A stretch of DNA of 64,000 nucleotides from an uncultured Alphaproteobacteria bacterium (GTDB lineage Bacteria > Pseudomonadota > Alphaproteobacteria > HIMB59 > GCA-002718135). The notes under the pieces are model-generated. The model was given only the letters and a program-made list of their open reading frames with translations. It searched no databases and had not been told where the DNA came from. The stretch is taken from NCBI GenBank assembly GCA_902584805.1, contig CACIBE010000005.1:62001-126000 (forward strand). Reading direction: 5' to 3'. The position numbers and the translations under genes are program-made. Positions 21,676 to 31,017 of this stretch are shown one piece after another (within the stretch, counting starts at the first letter, position 1; each line of letters begins with the position of its first letter).

Positions 21676-21719
21676 CCGGATTTTGAATCCGGCGCGTCTA
21701 CCAGTTCCGCCATACTCCC
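21635..21719 (-). tRNA. tRNA-Leu(CAA), CCA encoded
   Basis: Reverse strand GGGAGTATGGCGGAACTGGTAGACGCGCCGGATTCAAAATCCGGTCACTTCGGTGGTGTGGGTTCGATTCCCTCTACTCCTACCA; class II variable arm, anticodon loop TTCAAAA. Confidence 0.95.
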
Positions 21720-21785
21720 TTACTTAAGATTTACTCTGGTTTTAATTATTAGTCTATTAGTTTTAATGATTTATTTTTTTTATTA

Positions 21786-22388
21786 TTATCTTTTTAGATT
21801 AAATTTTGAAGAAATGGTCGTGTACTCACTATATCCCATTCTTGCTATATATCTCATTGCAACGCTATCAACTCTATTATTCTTAATAAATTTATTATTT
21901 ATAAAAATTCCAATTACTTCACCAATAATCATTGTAGAGATTTTTTTTGAATTTGATTTTAATTTAATTGTTTTAACTAATTTACATTCTAAATTAACAG
22001 GACTATCTTTAACTGACGGAGCTTTAACAAGTCTTGATTTTTTCTTTCTTAAATTTGATAAAATAAATTCATCTTCATCTGGTTTGAAGTCCCTGGAAGA
22101 TATATTCATTTGATTTTGTGATGTAGAGGTTGCAAAATTTACAACAAATTCTTTTGTAGTCAAAATATTTGATAACGAATCCTTAAATTCCCCATGTATT
22201 GAACTACCATTTGAACAAAACATAACCTGTGGAGGCTCATCAGCCACAGCGTTAAAATATGAATATGGTGCTAAATTTGCTATTCCATTTTTACTAATTG
22301 AAGAAATCCATCCAATAGGTCTAGGAAAAACTAGTGACTTAAATGGATCTATTTTAAAAGGACTTCCCTTTTTTGGTTCATAAAACAT
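21786..22388 (-). CDS. Flavin reductase-like (FMN-binding) family protein
   Basis: PRPIGWISSISKNGIANLAPYSYFNAVADEPPQVMF. Confidence 0.88.
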   Translation of the reverse strand: MFYEPKKGSPFKIDPFKSLVFPRPIGWISSISKNGIANLAPYSYFNAVADEPPQVMFCSNGSSIHGEFKDSLSNILTTKEFVVNFATSTSQNQMNISSRDFKPDEDEFILSNLRKKKSRLVKAPSVKDSPVNLECKLVKTIKLKSNSKKISTMIIGEVIGIFINNKFIKNNRVDSVAMRYIARMGYSEYTTISSKFNLKR

Positions 22389-22396
22389 TATCTTTT

Positions 22397-22810
22397 TTAT
22401 ACATAAGAATTTGCGTACTCTTTTATTTTTTCAAGCATTGAATAAACGCCATTTCTTCTGCCTGGGGTTAAAAGAGTATCAAGCTCTAAAGTATTTAACA
22501 TACTAAAATCGGAATTTTTAATTTCAGAAGGATTTCTATCACCATAAATATCACATAGAATTGTTACCATGCCCTTTGATATAAATGCGTCTGAGTCATA
22601 ATAAAATGAAAGTTTATTTTCATTTAATTTAGGAACTAACCAAACTTGTGCCTGACATCCAGAGACTTTAAACGAGTCATTTCTATATTCTTCTGGAAAA
22701 TTTTTAGCATTTTTCGCCTGATCAATTAAAAACTTATACTTATCCATTCCGTCATCGAATAGATCTAGACTCTCTTTGTAGTAATTTATTTTTTCTTCTA
22801 TTGTTTTCAT
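22397..22810 (-). CDS. sufE: SufE family cysteine desulfuration protein
   Basis: FKVSGCQAQVWL, DSDAFISKGMVTILC, LLTPGRRNGVYSM. Confidence 0.93.
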   Translation of the reverse strand: MKTIEEKINYYKESLDLFDDGMDKYKFLIDQAKNAKNFPEEYRNDSFKVSGCQAQVWLVPKLNENKLSFYYDSDAFISKGMVTILCDIYGDRNPSEIKNSDFSMLNTLELDTLLTPGRRNGVYSMLEKIKEYANSYV

Positions 22811-23856
22811 GACATAAATTTTCTTAAAACTTTAGCAGAATCTTCTGGCAATACATCCATAATAAAAACACCGGCCATTGACTCAGAGCCTGCTAAAACT
22901 TTTGGTTTATCGCCGTGTCGTAAAGGTGGGTAAAATTCAACATGAAAATGAAACTGACTATCATCTAATTCAGGGGAGGCATGTAAACCCATTATATATG
23001 GACATCTTTTATTGAGAAAACTATCATATCCTTTTACAACCTGTCGAATACATTTAGAAAAATCTTCAATTTGCTTATCATTAAATTTCCAAGGTCCTTC
23101 AATTTGAATTTTTGGTATTATCCATATCTCATAAGCATATCTAGCAAAGGGCGGTACAGCAGCAATAAAATTATCATTTTGATACACATAATATTTCTCC
23201 TCCAGATCCTTCATAATTTTAATTAAAAAGTTCTCTTTTTTAAATGCCCTTATTTCTTTTTCAATTGCAGGAGGAATAATAGGATAAGCATAAATTTGAC
23301 CATGTGGATGATGAAGAGTAACACCACATTCTTCCCCTCTATTTTCAAAAGGTAGAATATATTTAACTTCTGGTTTTTTGTGCAACTCCATATATCTATC
23401 AATCCAAACTTTAGTTAGTAATTCAATTCGCTCTAAAGGCATTTCAGAAATTGTATCAAGATGTGCTGGAGAATATACAACTACTTCACATTCTCCTTTT
23501 GAAGGTTTACTTAAAATATTTTCTAAAAATATATTTTCTCCATTAGGATTAAAGCTAGCCCAACGATTTGGAAAGACTGCTACTTCGAAGTTTGAAAATG
23601 GTATTTCTGTTGGATAATTTAAGTTTGCACCTGGACAAAGTGGGCAATACTCTTTTGGTGGAAATGAAGTTCTATTTTTTCTTCCTGCTGAGTATGTAAC
23701 CCATTCTTCTCTTGAAGGGTTCCATCTCATATGAGGTTTAGGAATTTCTGTAATCTGAAGTTCTTGGTTTGGGGACTCTTTGTGTTCATTATAACCATAA
23801 AGGTAAAGTTCTTTTTTATCATTTCTTATAAAAATTCTTTTATGTATTTGATTCAT
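22807..23856 (-). CDS. galT: Galactose-1-phosphate uridylyltransferase
   Basis: CPLCPG zinc site, HHPHGQIYAYP active site, FHFHVEFYPP. Confidence 0.93.
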   Translation of the reverse strand: MNQIHKRIFIRNDKKELYLYGYNEHKESPNQELQITEIPKPHMRWNPSREEWVTYSAGRKNRTSFPPKEYCPLCPGANLNYPTEIPFSNFEVAVFPNRWASFNPNGENIFLENILSKPSKGECEVVVYSPAHLDTISEMPLERIELLTKVWIDRYMELHKKPEVKYILPFENRGEECGVTLHHPHGQIYAYPIIPPAIEKEIRAFKKENFLIKIMKDLEEKYYVYQNDNFIAAVPPFARYAYEIWIIPKIQIEGPWKFNDKQIEDFSKCIRQVVKGYDSFLNKRCPYIMGLHASPELDDSQFHFHVEFYPPLRHGDKPKVLAGSESMAGVFIMDVLPEDSAKVLRKFMS

Positions 23857-24823
23857 TAATTTTTTCTTCCCATCTAATTGACGAATTTATAATTTCACTT
23901 AGATCATTATGTTTCGGCCTCCAATCAATATGTTTTAATATTTTTGATGTATCTGCAATTAATTGTTCAACATCCCCATCTCTTCTTTTTGAAAATTTAT
24001 AATCAATTTTATCTTCTGAAATTTTATTTGCAGTATTTATAACATCTAAAACACTAAAACCATTTCCATAACCACAATTAAATAAATTAGATTCCGAACT
24101 TTCTAATAAATACTTTGCAACTTCTAAGTGGATATCAGCAAGATCAGAAACATGAATATAGTCTCTAATGGCTGTGCCATCAGGTGTATTATAATCATTA
24201 CCAAATATTTCAATATGATCTCTTTTACCTACAGCAACCTCAGATAAAATTTTAATTAAATGCGTCGATCTTTTAGATATTTGTCCTGATCTTAATTTTT
24301 TATCAGCACCAGCAACGTTAAAGTATCGCAATATTATAAATTTGAAGTCATCCTTATTTTCAAATAAAAAATTTTCTGTTTTTATTTTAGATTCAGCATA
24401 TGGATTTTGAGGATTTAAATTTGTATTTTCATCTATTAATTTATTTTCATTTAGCGACCCGTATGCAGCAGCTGTTGAAGAAAATACTATTTTATTTAAT
24501 CCATTATTTTTACAAGTTTCAAATAGTTTAGTTGCATTTTCTGTATTATTATCAAAATATTTCTGCGGATATTTTACAGACTCCTCAACTTGAATAAAAC
24601 CAGCAAAGTGCATTAATAAATCAAAGCTATTAGATTTTATAAGCTCAGAAATTACTTCTTCATTATTAATATTACATTTTGTAAAAAATGCACTTTTAGG
24701 AATGAGACCTTCATTCCCCGTAGATAAATCATCAATTATATGAACATTATGACCAGCATCTAGAAGGGAAAGAGCGGCATGACTTCCTATATATCCAGCA
24801 CCACCTGTTAAAAGAAAATTCAT
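23840..24823 (-). CDS. galE: UDP-glucose 4-epimerase
   Basis: LTGGAGYIGSHAALSLL, SSTAAAYG, NPYAESK, adjacent to galT. Confidence 0.93.
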   Translation of the reverse strand: MNFLLTGGAGYIGSHAALSLLDAGHNVHIIDDLSTGNEGLIPKSAFFTKCNINNEEVISELIKSNSFDLLMHFAGFIQVEESVKYPQKYFDNNTENATKLFETCKNNGLNKIVFSSTAAAYGSLNENKLIDENTNLNPQNPYAESKIKTENFLFENKDDFKFIILRYFNVAGADKKLRSGQISKRSTHLIKILSEVAVGKRDHIEIFGNDYNTPDGTAIRDYIHVSDLADIHLEVAKYLLESSESNLFNCGYGNGFSVLDVINTANKISEDKIDYKFSKRRDGDVEQLIADTSKILKHIDWRPKHNDLSEIINSSIRWEEKINESNT

Positions 24824-24955
24824 ATAACTATCTAATAAATTATTATTTATTAATTTAAAATTGATATATTTTGTAAATGACTAATATTATAGGCTTCTTT
24901 ATTTATTGTATTCAAAATATAGTCTGTTAATGCTAAAAACATATCATTCTGACAT

Positions 24956-25693
24956 ATGAGATTAGATAAAAAAAATATTATAGTTACTGCAGCTGCACAA
25001 GGTATTGGAAGAGCAACCGCCCTTAAATTTGCAAATGAGGGGGCTAAAGTTTTAGCAACTGATATTAATGAAGATAAACTAAATGATTTAAAAAATGAGA
25101 ATAAGAGTATCCAAACAATGAAATTGGATTCAACAAACAAAAAAGATGTAGAGACCTTTTGTTCTTCTATAGATAAGATTGATGTTTTATTTCATGCAGT
25201 AGGTTTTGTTCATCACGGAACAATTCTTGATTGTGATGAAGATGAGTTTTCACGATCAATCAATGTTAATATATTTTCTGCATATTTAATGACCTACAAC
25301 CTTTTGCCAAAAATGTTGAAAGAAAAGAAAGGTAATATCGTTATTGTTTCTTCTGCTGCATCTAATGTTAAAGGTGTGCCTAATAGGTTTATTTATGGAA
25401 CTACAAAAGCAGCACTAAATGGTTTTGTAAAAGCCATAGCTATTGATCACATAAAAGATGGAATTCGCTGCAACGCTATTTTGCCGGGAACTGTTGAAAC
25501 ACCATCTTGGGAAGGTAGAGTTAATATGGCCGATGATCCTGTTAAAGCAAGATCAGATTTTATAGCAAGACAGGCAATGGGAAGATTAGCGCAACCAGAA
25601 GAAATAGCATCGCTTGCAACTTATTTAGCTAGTGATGAATCAGATTTTGTTACTGGAACATTAAATTTAATTGATGGAGGATGGACTTTATAA
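24956..25693 (+). CDS. Short-chain dehydrogenase (candidate 2-keto-3-deoxy-L-sugar-acid 4-dehydrogenase)
   Basis: TAAAQGIGRA, YGTTKAALNGFVKAIAID, LIDGGW; context with FAH hydrolase and L-lactate DH. Confidence 0.85.
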   Translation: MRLDKKNIIVTAAAQGIGRATALKFANEGAKVLATDINEDKLNDLKNENKSIQTMKLDSTNKKDVETFCSSIDKIDVLFHAVGFVHHGTILDCDEDEFSRSINVNIFSAYLMTYNLLPKMLKEKKGNIVIVSSAASNVKGVPNRFIYGTTKAALNGFVKAIAIDHIKDGIRCNAILPGTVETPSWEGRVNMADDPVKARSDFIARQAMGRLAQPEEIASLATYLASDESDFVTGTLNLIDGGWTL

Positions 25694-26541
25694 TGAAAGC
25701 TTTAAGATATAGAATTGGAAATGAAGTTAAGCCAGGAATACTTGATCAAGAAGGTAATATTCGAGATGTATCATCTCTTGTAAAGGATTGGGATAATAAA
25801 AATGTAACTAATACCAAGTTGAATGAAGTAAAAAAAATTGACCCTACATCTTTACCTTTAGTTGAAAACAGTGAGGGATATGCACCTTGTGTTTGTAAGG
25901 AAAGTATTGGAAAATTTATTTGTATCGGGCTTAATTATTCTGATCATGCTGAAGAAACAGGTCAGAAAGTTCCACCTGAGCCAATTATTTTTTCAAAAGC
26001 AACAAGTGCAGTTATTGGACCAAACGATAATGTAGAGATTCCAAAAAAATCAGTAAAGTCTGACTGGGAAGTTGAGCTTGGTGTTATTATTGGAAAAGAA
26101 GCAAAATATATTTCTGAGAGCGAATCACAATCTCATATCGCTGGTTACTGTGTCATCAATGATTTAAGTGAAAGAGAATTTCAAATAGAACATTCTGGTC
26201 AATGGGTTAAAGGGAAATCTTGTGATACCTTTGGTCCAATCGGACCATATTTGGTAACTACTGATGAAGTGCCAGATCCTCAAAATTTAAAAATGTGGCT
26301 GGATCTAAATGGTAAAAGAATGCAAGATGGTAATACAAGCACAATGGTTTACGGAGTAAACTTCTTAATAAGTTATTTAAGCCAATTTATGTCATTACAA
26401 CCTGGTGATATTATTTCGACCGGGACACCGCCTGGAGTTGGTATGGGAATGAAACCTCAAGTATTTTTAAAAGCAGGTGATGTTATGAAACTTGGTATTG
26501 AAGGTCTAGGAGAGCAAACTCAAAAAACTATTCAGGCGTAA
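25693..26541 (+). CDS. Fumarylacetoacetate hydrolase family (candidate 2,4-diketo-3-deoxy-L-fuconate/rhamnonate hydrolase)
   Basis: ICIGLNYSDHAEETGQ, EVELGVIIGKEA, ISTGTPPGVGMGM; start taken at MKALRYR. Confidence 0.85.
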   Translation: MKALRYRIGNEVKPGILDQEGNIRDVSSLVKDWDNKNVTNTKLNEVKKIDPTSLPLVENSEGYAPCVCKESIGKFICIGLNYSDHAEETGQKVPPEPIIFSKATSAVIGPNDNVEIPKKSVKSDWEVELGVIIGKEAKYISESESQSHIAGYCVINDLSEREFQIEHSGQWVKGKSCDTFGPIGPYLVTTDEVPDPQNLKMWLDLNGKRMQDGNTSTMVYGVNFLISYLSQFMSLQPGDIISTGTPPGVGMGMKPQVFLKAGDVMKLGIEGLGEQTQKTIQA

Positions 26542-27695
26542 TGTTTGGTAATATCAATAATTGTCATAACGTTAAAGATTTTAGAAACTTAGCAAAAAAA
26601 AGACTACCCAGTCCAATATTCCATTACATTGATGGCGCTGCTGATGATGAGATAACTTATAAAAGAAATACTGATGCTTATGAGCAGTGTGATTTAATTC
26701 CCAATGTTTTAAGTGGTGTTGATAAAGTAGATATGTCGACCACAGTAATGGGCCAAAAATTAGATATGCCTTTGTATTGTGCACCAACTGCTCTTCAAAG
26801 ATTGTTTCATCATGAAGGTGAAATTGGAGTTGCAAAAGCTGCAGAAAAATTTGGAACAATGTTTGGAATTTCATCTTTAGGGACAGCTAGTATTGAAGAA
26901 ATATCAAATTTAGTCAAAACACCTAAATTATTTCAACTCTACGTTCATAAAGATAAAGGGTTAAATAAAGCTCTAATTGAAAGGTGCAAGGAATCAAATT
27001 TTGAAGCAATGGCTGTAACAGTAGATACTGCAGTTGGTGGTAATCGTGAAAGAGATTTGTATACTGGTTTTACTATTCCTATGAAACTAAAACTCAATAG
27101 TGTTGCAAGTTTTATGCTTCACCCAAAATGGGCAATAGATTATTTTACAAAACCAAAATGGGAATTAAGTAATCTAAAGGATCACATTAATGAGGGCACA
27201 ACAGTAATGACAACCATAGGAGATTACTTCACTAAAATGCTTGACAATTCTATGAGTTGGAAAGATGTGGAAAATATTAATAAAGAGTGGGGTCGTCAAT
27301 TTGCCATTAAAGGTGTGATGTCTGTAGACGATGCAAAAAAAGCTGTTGATGTAGGCGCTTCAGCCATAATGGTTTCAAATCATGGAGGGAGACAATTAGA
27401 TGGTTCAAGGTCACCATTTGATCAACTGGCTGAAATTGTTGATGCTGTCGGAGATAAAATAGATGTAATCTGTGAAGGAGGCATTAGAAGAGGCACACAT
27501 GTTTTAAAGGCATTATCACTTGGTGCAAAAGCCTGTTCTGGTGGAAGAATGTATTTATACGCTTTAGCTGCTGGAGGACAAAAAGGGGTTGAAAAAAGCT
27601 TGTCTAATCTACGTAATGAAATTGAAAGAGATATGAAATTAATGGGAGTTTCTAACGTAAAAGAACTCACAAGAAAAAATCTAAAATTCAGATAA
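26541..27695 (+). CDS. lldD: FMN-dependent alpha-hydroxyacid (L-lactate) dehydrogenase
   Basis: PIFHYIDGAADDE, PTALQRLFHHEGE, VSNHGGRQLDG active site. Confidence 0.88.
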   Translation: MFGNINNCHNVKDFRNLAKKRLPSPIFHYIDGAADDEITYKRNTDAYEQCDLIPNVLSGVDKVDMSTTVMGQKLDMPLYCAPTALQRLFHHEGEIGVAKAAEKFGTMFGISSLGTASIEEISNLVKTPKLFQLYVHKDKGLNKALIERCKESNFEAMAVTVDTAVGGNRERDLYTGFTIPMKLKLNSVASFMLHPKWAIDYFTKPKWELSNLKDHINEGTTVMTTIGDYFTKMLDNSMSWKDVENINKEWGRQFAIKGVMSVDDAKKAVDVGASAIMVSNHGGRQLDGSRSPFDQLAEIVDAVGDKIDVICEGGIRRGTHVLKALSLGAKACSGGRMYLYALAAGGQKGVEKSLSNLRNEIERDMKLMGVSNVKELTRKNLKFR

Positions 27696-27755
27696 ATTAA
27701 CAATTTTATAAAAAAAAATATTTATTCTAACTTAATTTTATTTTACAATTTTTTT

Positions 27756-28076
27756 ATGAATGATGAAATAGAGCCAATCTTAATAGGTGAAGTTGACGAT
27801 ATTGATGTTGGTTCGGTTGAAAATTTTGAATACGAGGATGTAAATTATGCAATTTATAGACTTGAGTCTGGCTTTTTTGCAACTGAAGGAAATTGCCCTT
27901 GTGCAGAAAAGACTTTATTAAGTGAATCTAGTATTGAAGGTGAAGAACTAGAGTGTCCAACATGTGGAAATAAATTTAGTATTGTATCCGGAGACTCTAT
28001 CTCTGATTTAGAACAAACCCCATTAAAAATATTTGATGTTACAGTAGAAGACGGAAATCTTTACCTTAATATTTAA
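27756..28076 (+). CDS. Rieske-fold-like small protein with Cys in place of both His ligands
   Basis: NCPCAEKTLLSESSIEGEELECPTCGNKF = C-x-C-x17-C-x2-C at Rieske C-x-H-x(15-17)-C-x2-H spacing; C-terminal PLKIFDVTVEDGNLYLNI typical of Rieske ferredoxins. Confidence 0.8.
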   Translation: MNDEIEPILIGEVDDIDVGSVENFEYEDVNYAIYRLESGFFATEGNCPCAEKTLLSESSIEGEELECPTCGNKFSIVSGDSISDLEQTPLKIFDVTVEDGNLYLNI

Positions 28077-29038
28077 TCTAAAATATTAAGATTTATAATA
28101 TTACTTTTATTTAATTTTTTACTTTTTGTTAAAAAATCAAAAACATTTTCACACGATTCCACTGACATTCTTTTTCTACATTCTAAAGTTAAAGCAGCGT
28201 TATGAGGAGTTAATAAAATATTATTTAAAGAAAAAAGTTTATGATTTTCTATAGGTGGTTCTTTTTCAAATACATCAACACCAGCACCAAAAATTTTTTC
28301 ATTTTTTAAAGCTTCATATAAAGCGTTTTCATTAATTATACCTCCTCTTGCCGTATTAATTAAAATCAAATTTGATTTAAAGGCTTCAAATTGATCAAAA
28401 GAAATTAAATTTTTTGTTTCTTCATTTAAAGGTAAATGGATACTTATATAATCAGCAATTTTAAAGCCTTCGTCTTTATTGATTGGAATACAGTTAAGAT
28501 TTTTTATTTCTTCATCCGAAAGAAAAGGATCATGTACATAAACTTTCATTTCAAACCCACTACATCTTTTTGCTAAAGCTTTTCCTATTCGGCCAAAACC
28601 AAGAATTAAAATTTTTTTATTATAGAGTTCAAAGTAGTTGGGAAGATTACCTTTTTCTTTAAATTTACCTAATTTCACCAATTTATCTGATTCAAAAATA
28701 TTCTTTGTCAAACAAAGCATCATAGTCATTACATGTTCAGCTACACTCGTTGCATTTGCTGTCCCAGTAATGGCCATAGCTATTTTATTATTATTTAAAT
28801 ATTCAGTATCTACATTGTCATAGCCAACACCATGTCTTGCAACAATTTTTAGGTTCTTTGTTTGAGAGAGTATATTTTTATTTATTTCTGCCGTTCTTAC
28901 AACAATTCCATCCACATCTCGTAATTTTTCAATTAGGTGATCTTCATCAATATTATTAGTAACAAAATATTCAATATTATTTTTATCAAATATCTCATAT
29001 CCACTTGGATGAATTTCACCAACAATCCCAACTTTCAT
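28073..29038 (-). CDS. D-isomer-specific 2-hydroxyacid dehydrogenase
   Basis: ILGFGRIGKALAKR, LINTARGGIINENAL, LTPHNAALT. Confidence 0.88.
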   Translation of the reverse strand: MKVGIVGEIHPSGYEIFDKNNIEYFVTNNIDEDHLIEKLRDVDGIVVRTAEINKNILSQTKNLKIVARHGVGYDNVDTEYLNNNKIAMAITGTANATSVAEHVMTMMLCLTKNIFESDKLVKLGKFKEKGNLPNYFELYNKKILILGFGRIGKALAKRCSGFEMKVYVHDPFLSDEEIKNLNCIPINKDEGFKIADYISIHLPLNEETKNLISFDQFEAFKSNLILINTARGGIINENALYEALKNEKIFGAGVDVFEKEPPIENHKLFSLNNILLTPHNAALTLECRKRMSVESCENVFDFLTKSKKLNKSNIINLNILD

Positions 29039-29138
29039 GATTAATTTTATATTCTAAAATATTAGAAAAATAAATTGTTTAACTCTTTAAATTATTTTTT
29101 TAATATAATAGTATATATTTTATTTGGGAAAGGAACAT

Positions 29139-30983
29139 ATGAAAGCAGTTAGAATGTCATGTTCACATGCATTAATTAAGTACTTAACTATGCAAAAAAT
29201 TTTAATTAATGGAAAAAAAGAACCACTATTTCCAGGTGCTTTCGGCATTTATGGCCATGGCAATGTTGCTTGTATTGGACAAGCTATGGAAGAATATCAA
29301 AATGAACTTCCTGGATACAGAGGTCATCATGAACAAAATATGGCACTAACAGGCATTGCATATGCTCGTGCCAAAAGAAGACAACAAATATTTGTTGCAA
29401 CTTCATCTGTTGGACCTGGCTCAACTAATATGGTTACAGCTGCTGCAGTTGCTTTAAGTAATAGACTTCCAATTTTACTTTTACCAGGTGATACATTTTC
29501 TAGTCGTTTTCCAGATCCTGTTTTACAACAAGTAGAACATTTTAATTCTCCTTCAGAAACTCAAAATGATTCATTTAAATCTGTATCAAGATATTTTGAT
29601 CGAATTACTAGACCTGAACAAATTTTAACATCTTTACCTCAAGCAATTAATGTAATGCTTGATCCTGCAGACTGTGGCCCAGCTGTAATTTCTATGTCTC
29701 AAGATGTTCAAGGAGAAGCCTATGATTATCCTGAAATCTTTTTTGAAGAAAAAATTCATGAAATTAGAAGAATTCATCCTGATCCAAATCAAATACAAAA
29801 GGCAGCCGATAAATTAAAACAATCTAAACAACCAATTATTATTTCAGGTGGAGGCGTTTTATATTCAGAAGCAGAAGAGGAAATTTCTGCTTTTGCAAAA
29901 AAACATAATATTCCTGTAACAGCAACTGTGATGGGTATTGGTTGTATGAATAAAGATGATCCCTATTATATTAGTGCAATTGGATGCTTAGGAGAAGGCT
30001 CATCAAATAACCTTGCTACTGATACAGATTTAGCTCTAGCTGTGGGAACAAAATTAGGAGACTTTACAACTGGTTCTTGGACTAATTTTGAAAATGAAAA
30101 TTTTCAACTTGTATCAATAAATACTTCACGATTTGACACTACAAAACATCGTGCTACTCCTGTTGTAAGCGATGCAAAAATTGGACTTCAAAAATTATCA
30201 AAGGCATTAGGAGATTGGAAAGCACCAGATAATTGGTACCAGCGTTCAATTGAGGAAAGAAATAAATGGGACGAATATGTTGCCAAAGAAAGTGGACCAA
30301 CAAACCAAGAATTACCATCCTATGCTCATGCTGTAGGTGCAGTCTATAGAAACTCAGACCCATCAGATATTGTAGTAACTGCAGCCGGAGGGTTAGTTGG
30401 TGAAGTAGTTCAAATATGGAAACCTAAAGAGCTAAATACTTTTGAAACTGAATGGGGATTTAGCTGCATGAGTTATGAAATATCAGGCGCACTTGGAATT
30501 AAAATGGCAAAACCCGATCAAGATGTAATTGTATTTGTAGGAGATGGTTCCTACCTCTTACAAAACAGTGATATCTATAGTTCTGTTTTATATGATAAAA
30601 AATTAATTATTGTTGTATGTGATAATGGTGGTCATATGGTCATTAATAGATTGCAACTATCAAAAGGTGGAAAAGAATATCTTTGTAATCTCAATGCTGC
30701 AAGAGCGACAAATGTACAATTTGTTGATTTTGAATCTCACGCAAAAAGTATGGGAGCAAATGGTGAAACTGTCAAATCCATTTCAGAGTTAGAGGCTGCT
30801 TTTAAAAGAGCAAAAGAATCAGATAAGACTTATGTTATTTCTATGAAAACGGATGGATATGAGTGGTTAGAAGGTACAGCTTTTTGGGAAAGTCCAACAC
30901 TTGAAGTAGATAATACCGCAGGTAAGAAATCAGCACTCAATGAATTTTTAGAAGGTAAAAATAAACAACGTAAAGGCGTATAA
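29139..30983 (+). CDS. iolD: ThDP-dependent IolD-like 3D-(3,5/4)-trihydroxycyclohexane-1,2-dione hydrolase
   Basis: HHEQNMALTGIAYARAKRRQQIFVATSSVGPGSTNMVTAAA, GDGSYLLQNSDIYSS ThDP motif; start set to 29139 after GGGAAAGGA. Confidence 0.82.
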   Translation: MKAVRMSCSHALIKYLTMQKILINGKKEPLFPGAFGIYGHGNVACIGQAMEEYQNELPGYRGHHEQNMALTGIAYARAKRRQQIFVATSSVGPGSTNMVTAAAVALSNRLPILLLPGDTFSSRFPDPVLQQVEHFNSPSETQNDSFKSVSRYFDRITRPEQILTSLPQAINVMLDPADCGPAVISMSQDVQGEAYDYPEIFFEEKIHEIRRIHPDPNQIQKAADKLKQSKQPIIISGGGVLYSEAEEEISAFAKKHNIPVTATVMGIGCMNKDDPYYISAIGCLGEGSSNNLATDTDLALAVGTKLGDFTTGSWTNFENENFQLVSINTSRFDTTKHRATPVVSDAKIGLQKLSKALGDWKAPDNWYQRSIEERNKWDEYVAKESGPTNQELPSYAHAVGAVYRNSDPSDIVVTAAGGLVGEVVQIWKPKELNTFETEWGFSCMSYEISGALGIKMAKPDQDVIVFVGDGSYLLQNSDIYSSVLYDKKLIIVVCDNGGHMVINRLQLSKGGKEYLCNLNAARATNVQFVDFESHAKSMGANGETVKSISELEAAFKRAKESDKTYVISMKTDGYEWLEGTAFWESPTLEVDNTAGKKSALNEFLEGKNKQRKGV

Positions 30984-31017
30984 TAATAAATTTTTTTTCT
31001 AAAAATTTAAAGTTCGT

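Noticed and set aside
21477-21713. 78-aa minus-strand ORF (MAELVDAPDSKSGHFGGVGSIPSTPT...)
   Set aside because: Classic spurious translation of a tRNA (here tRNA-Leu) plus antisense of the MFS gene
21766-22113. 115-aa plus-strand ORF
   Set aside because: Antisense to the flavin reductase-like gene, low-complexity hydrophobic
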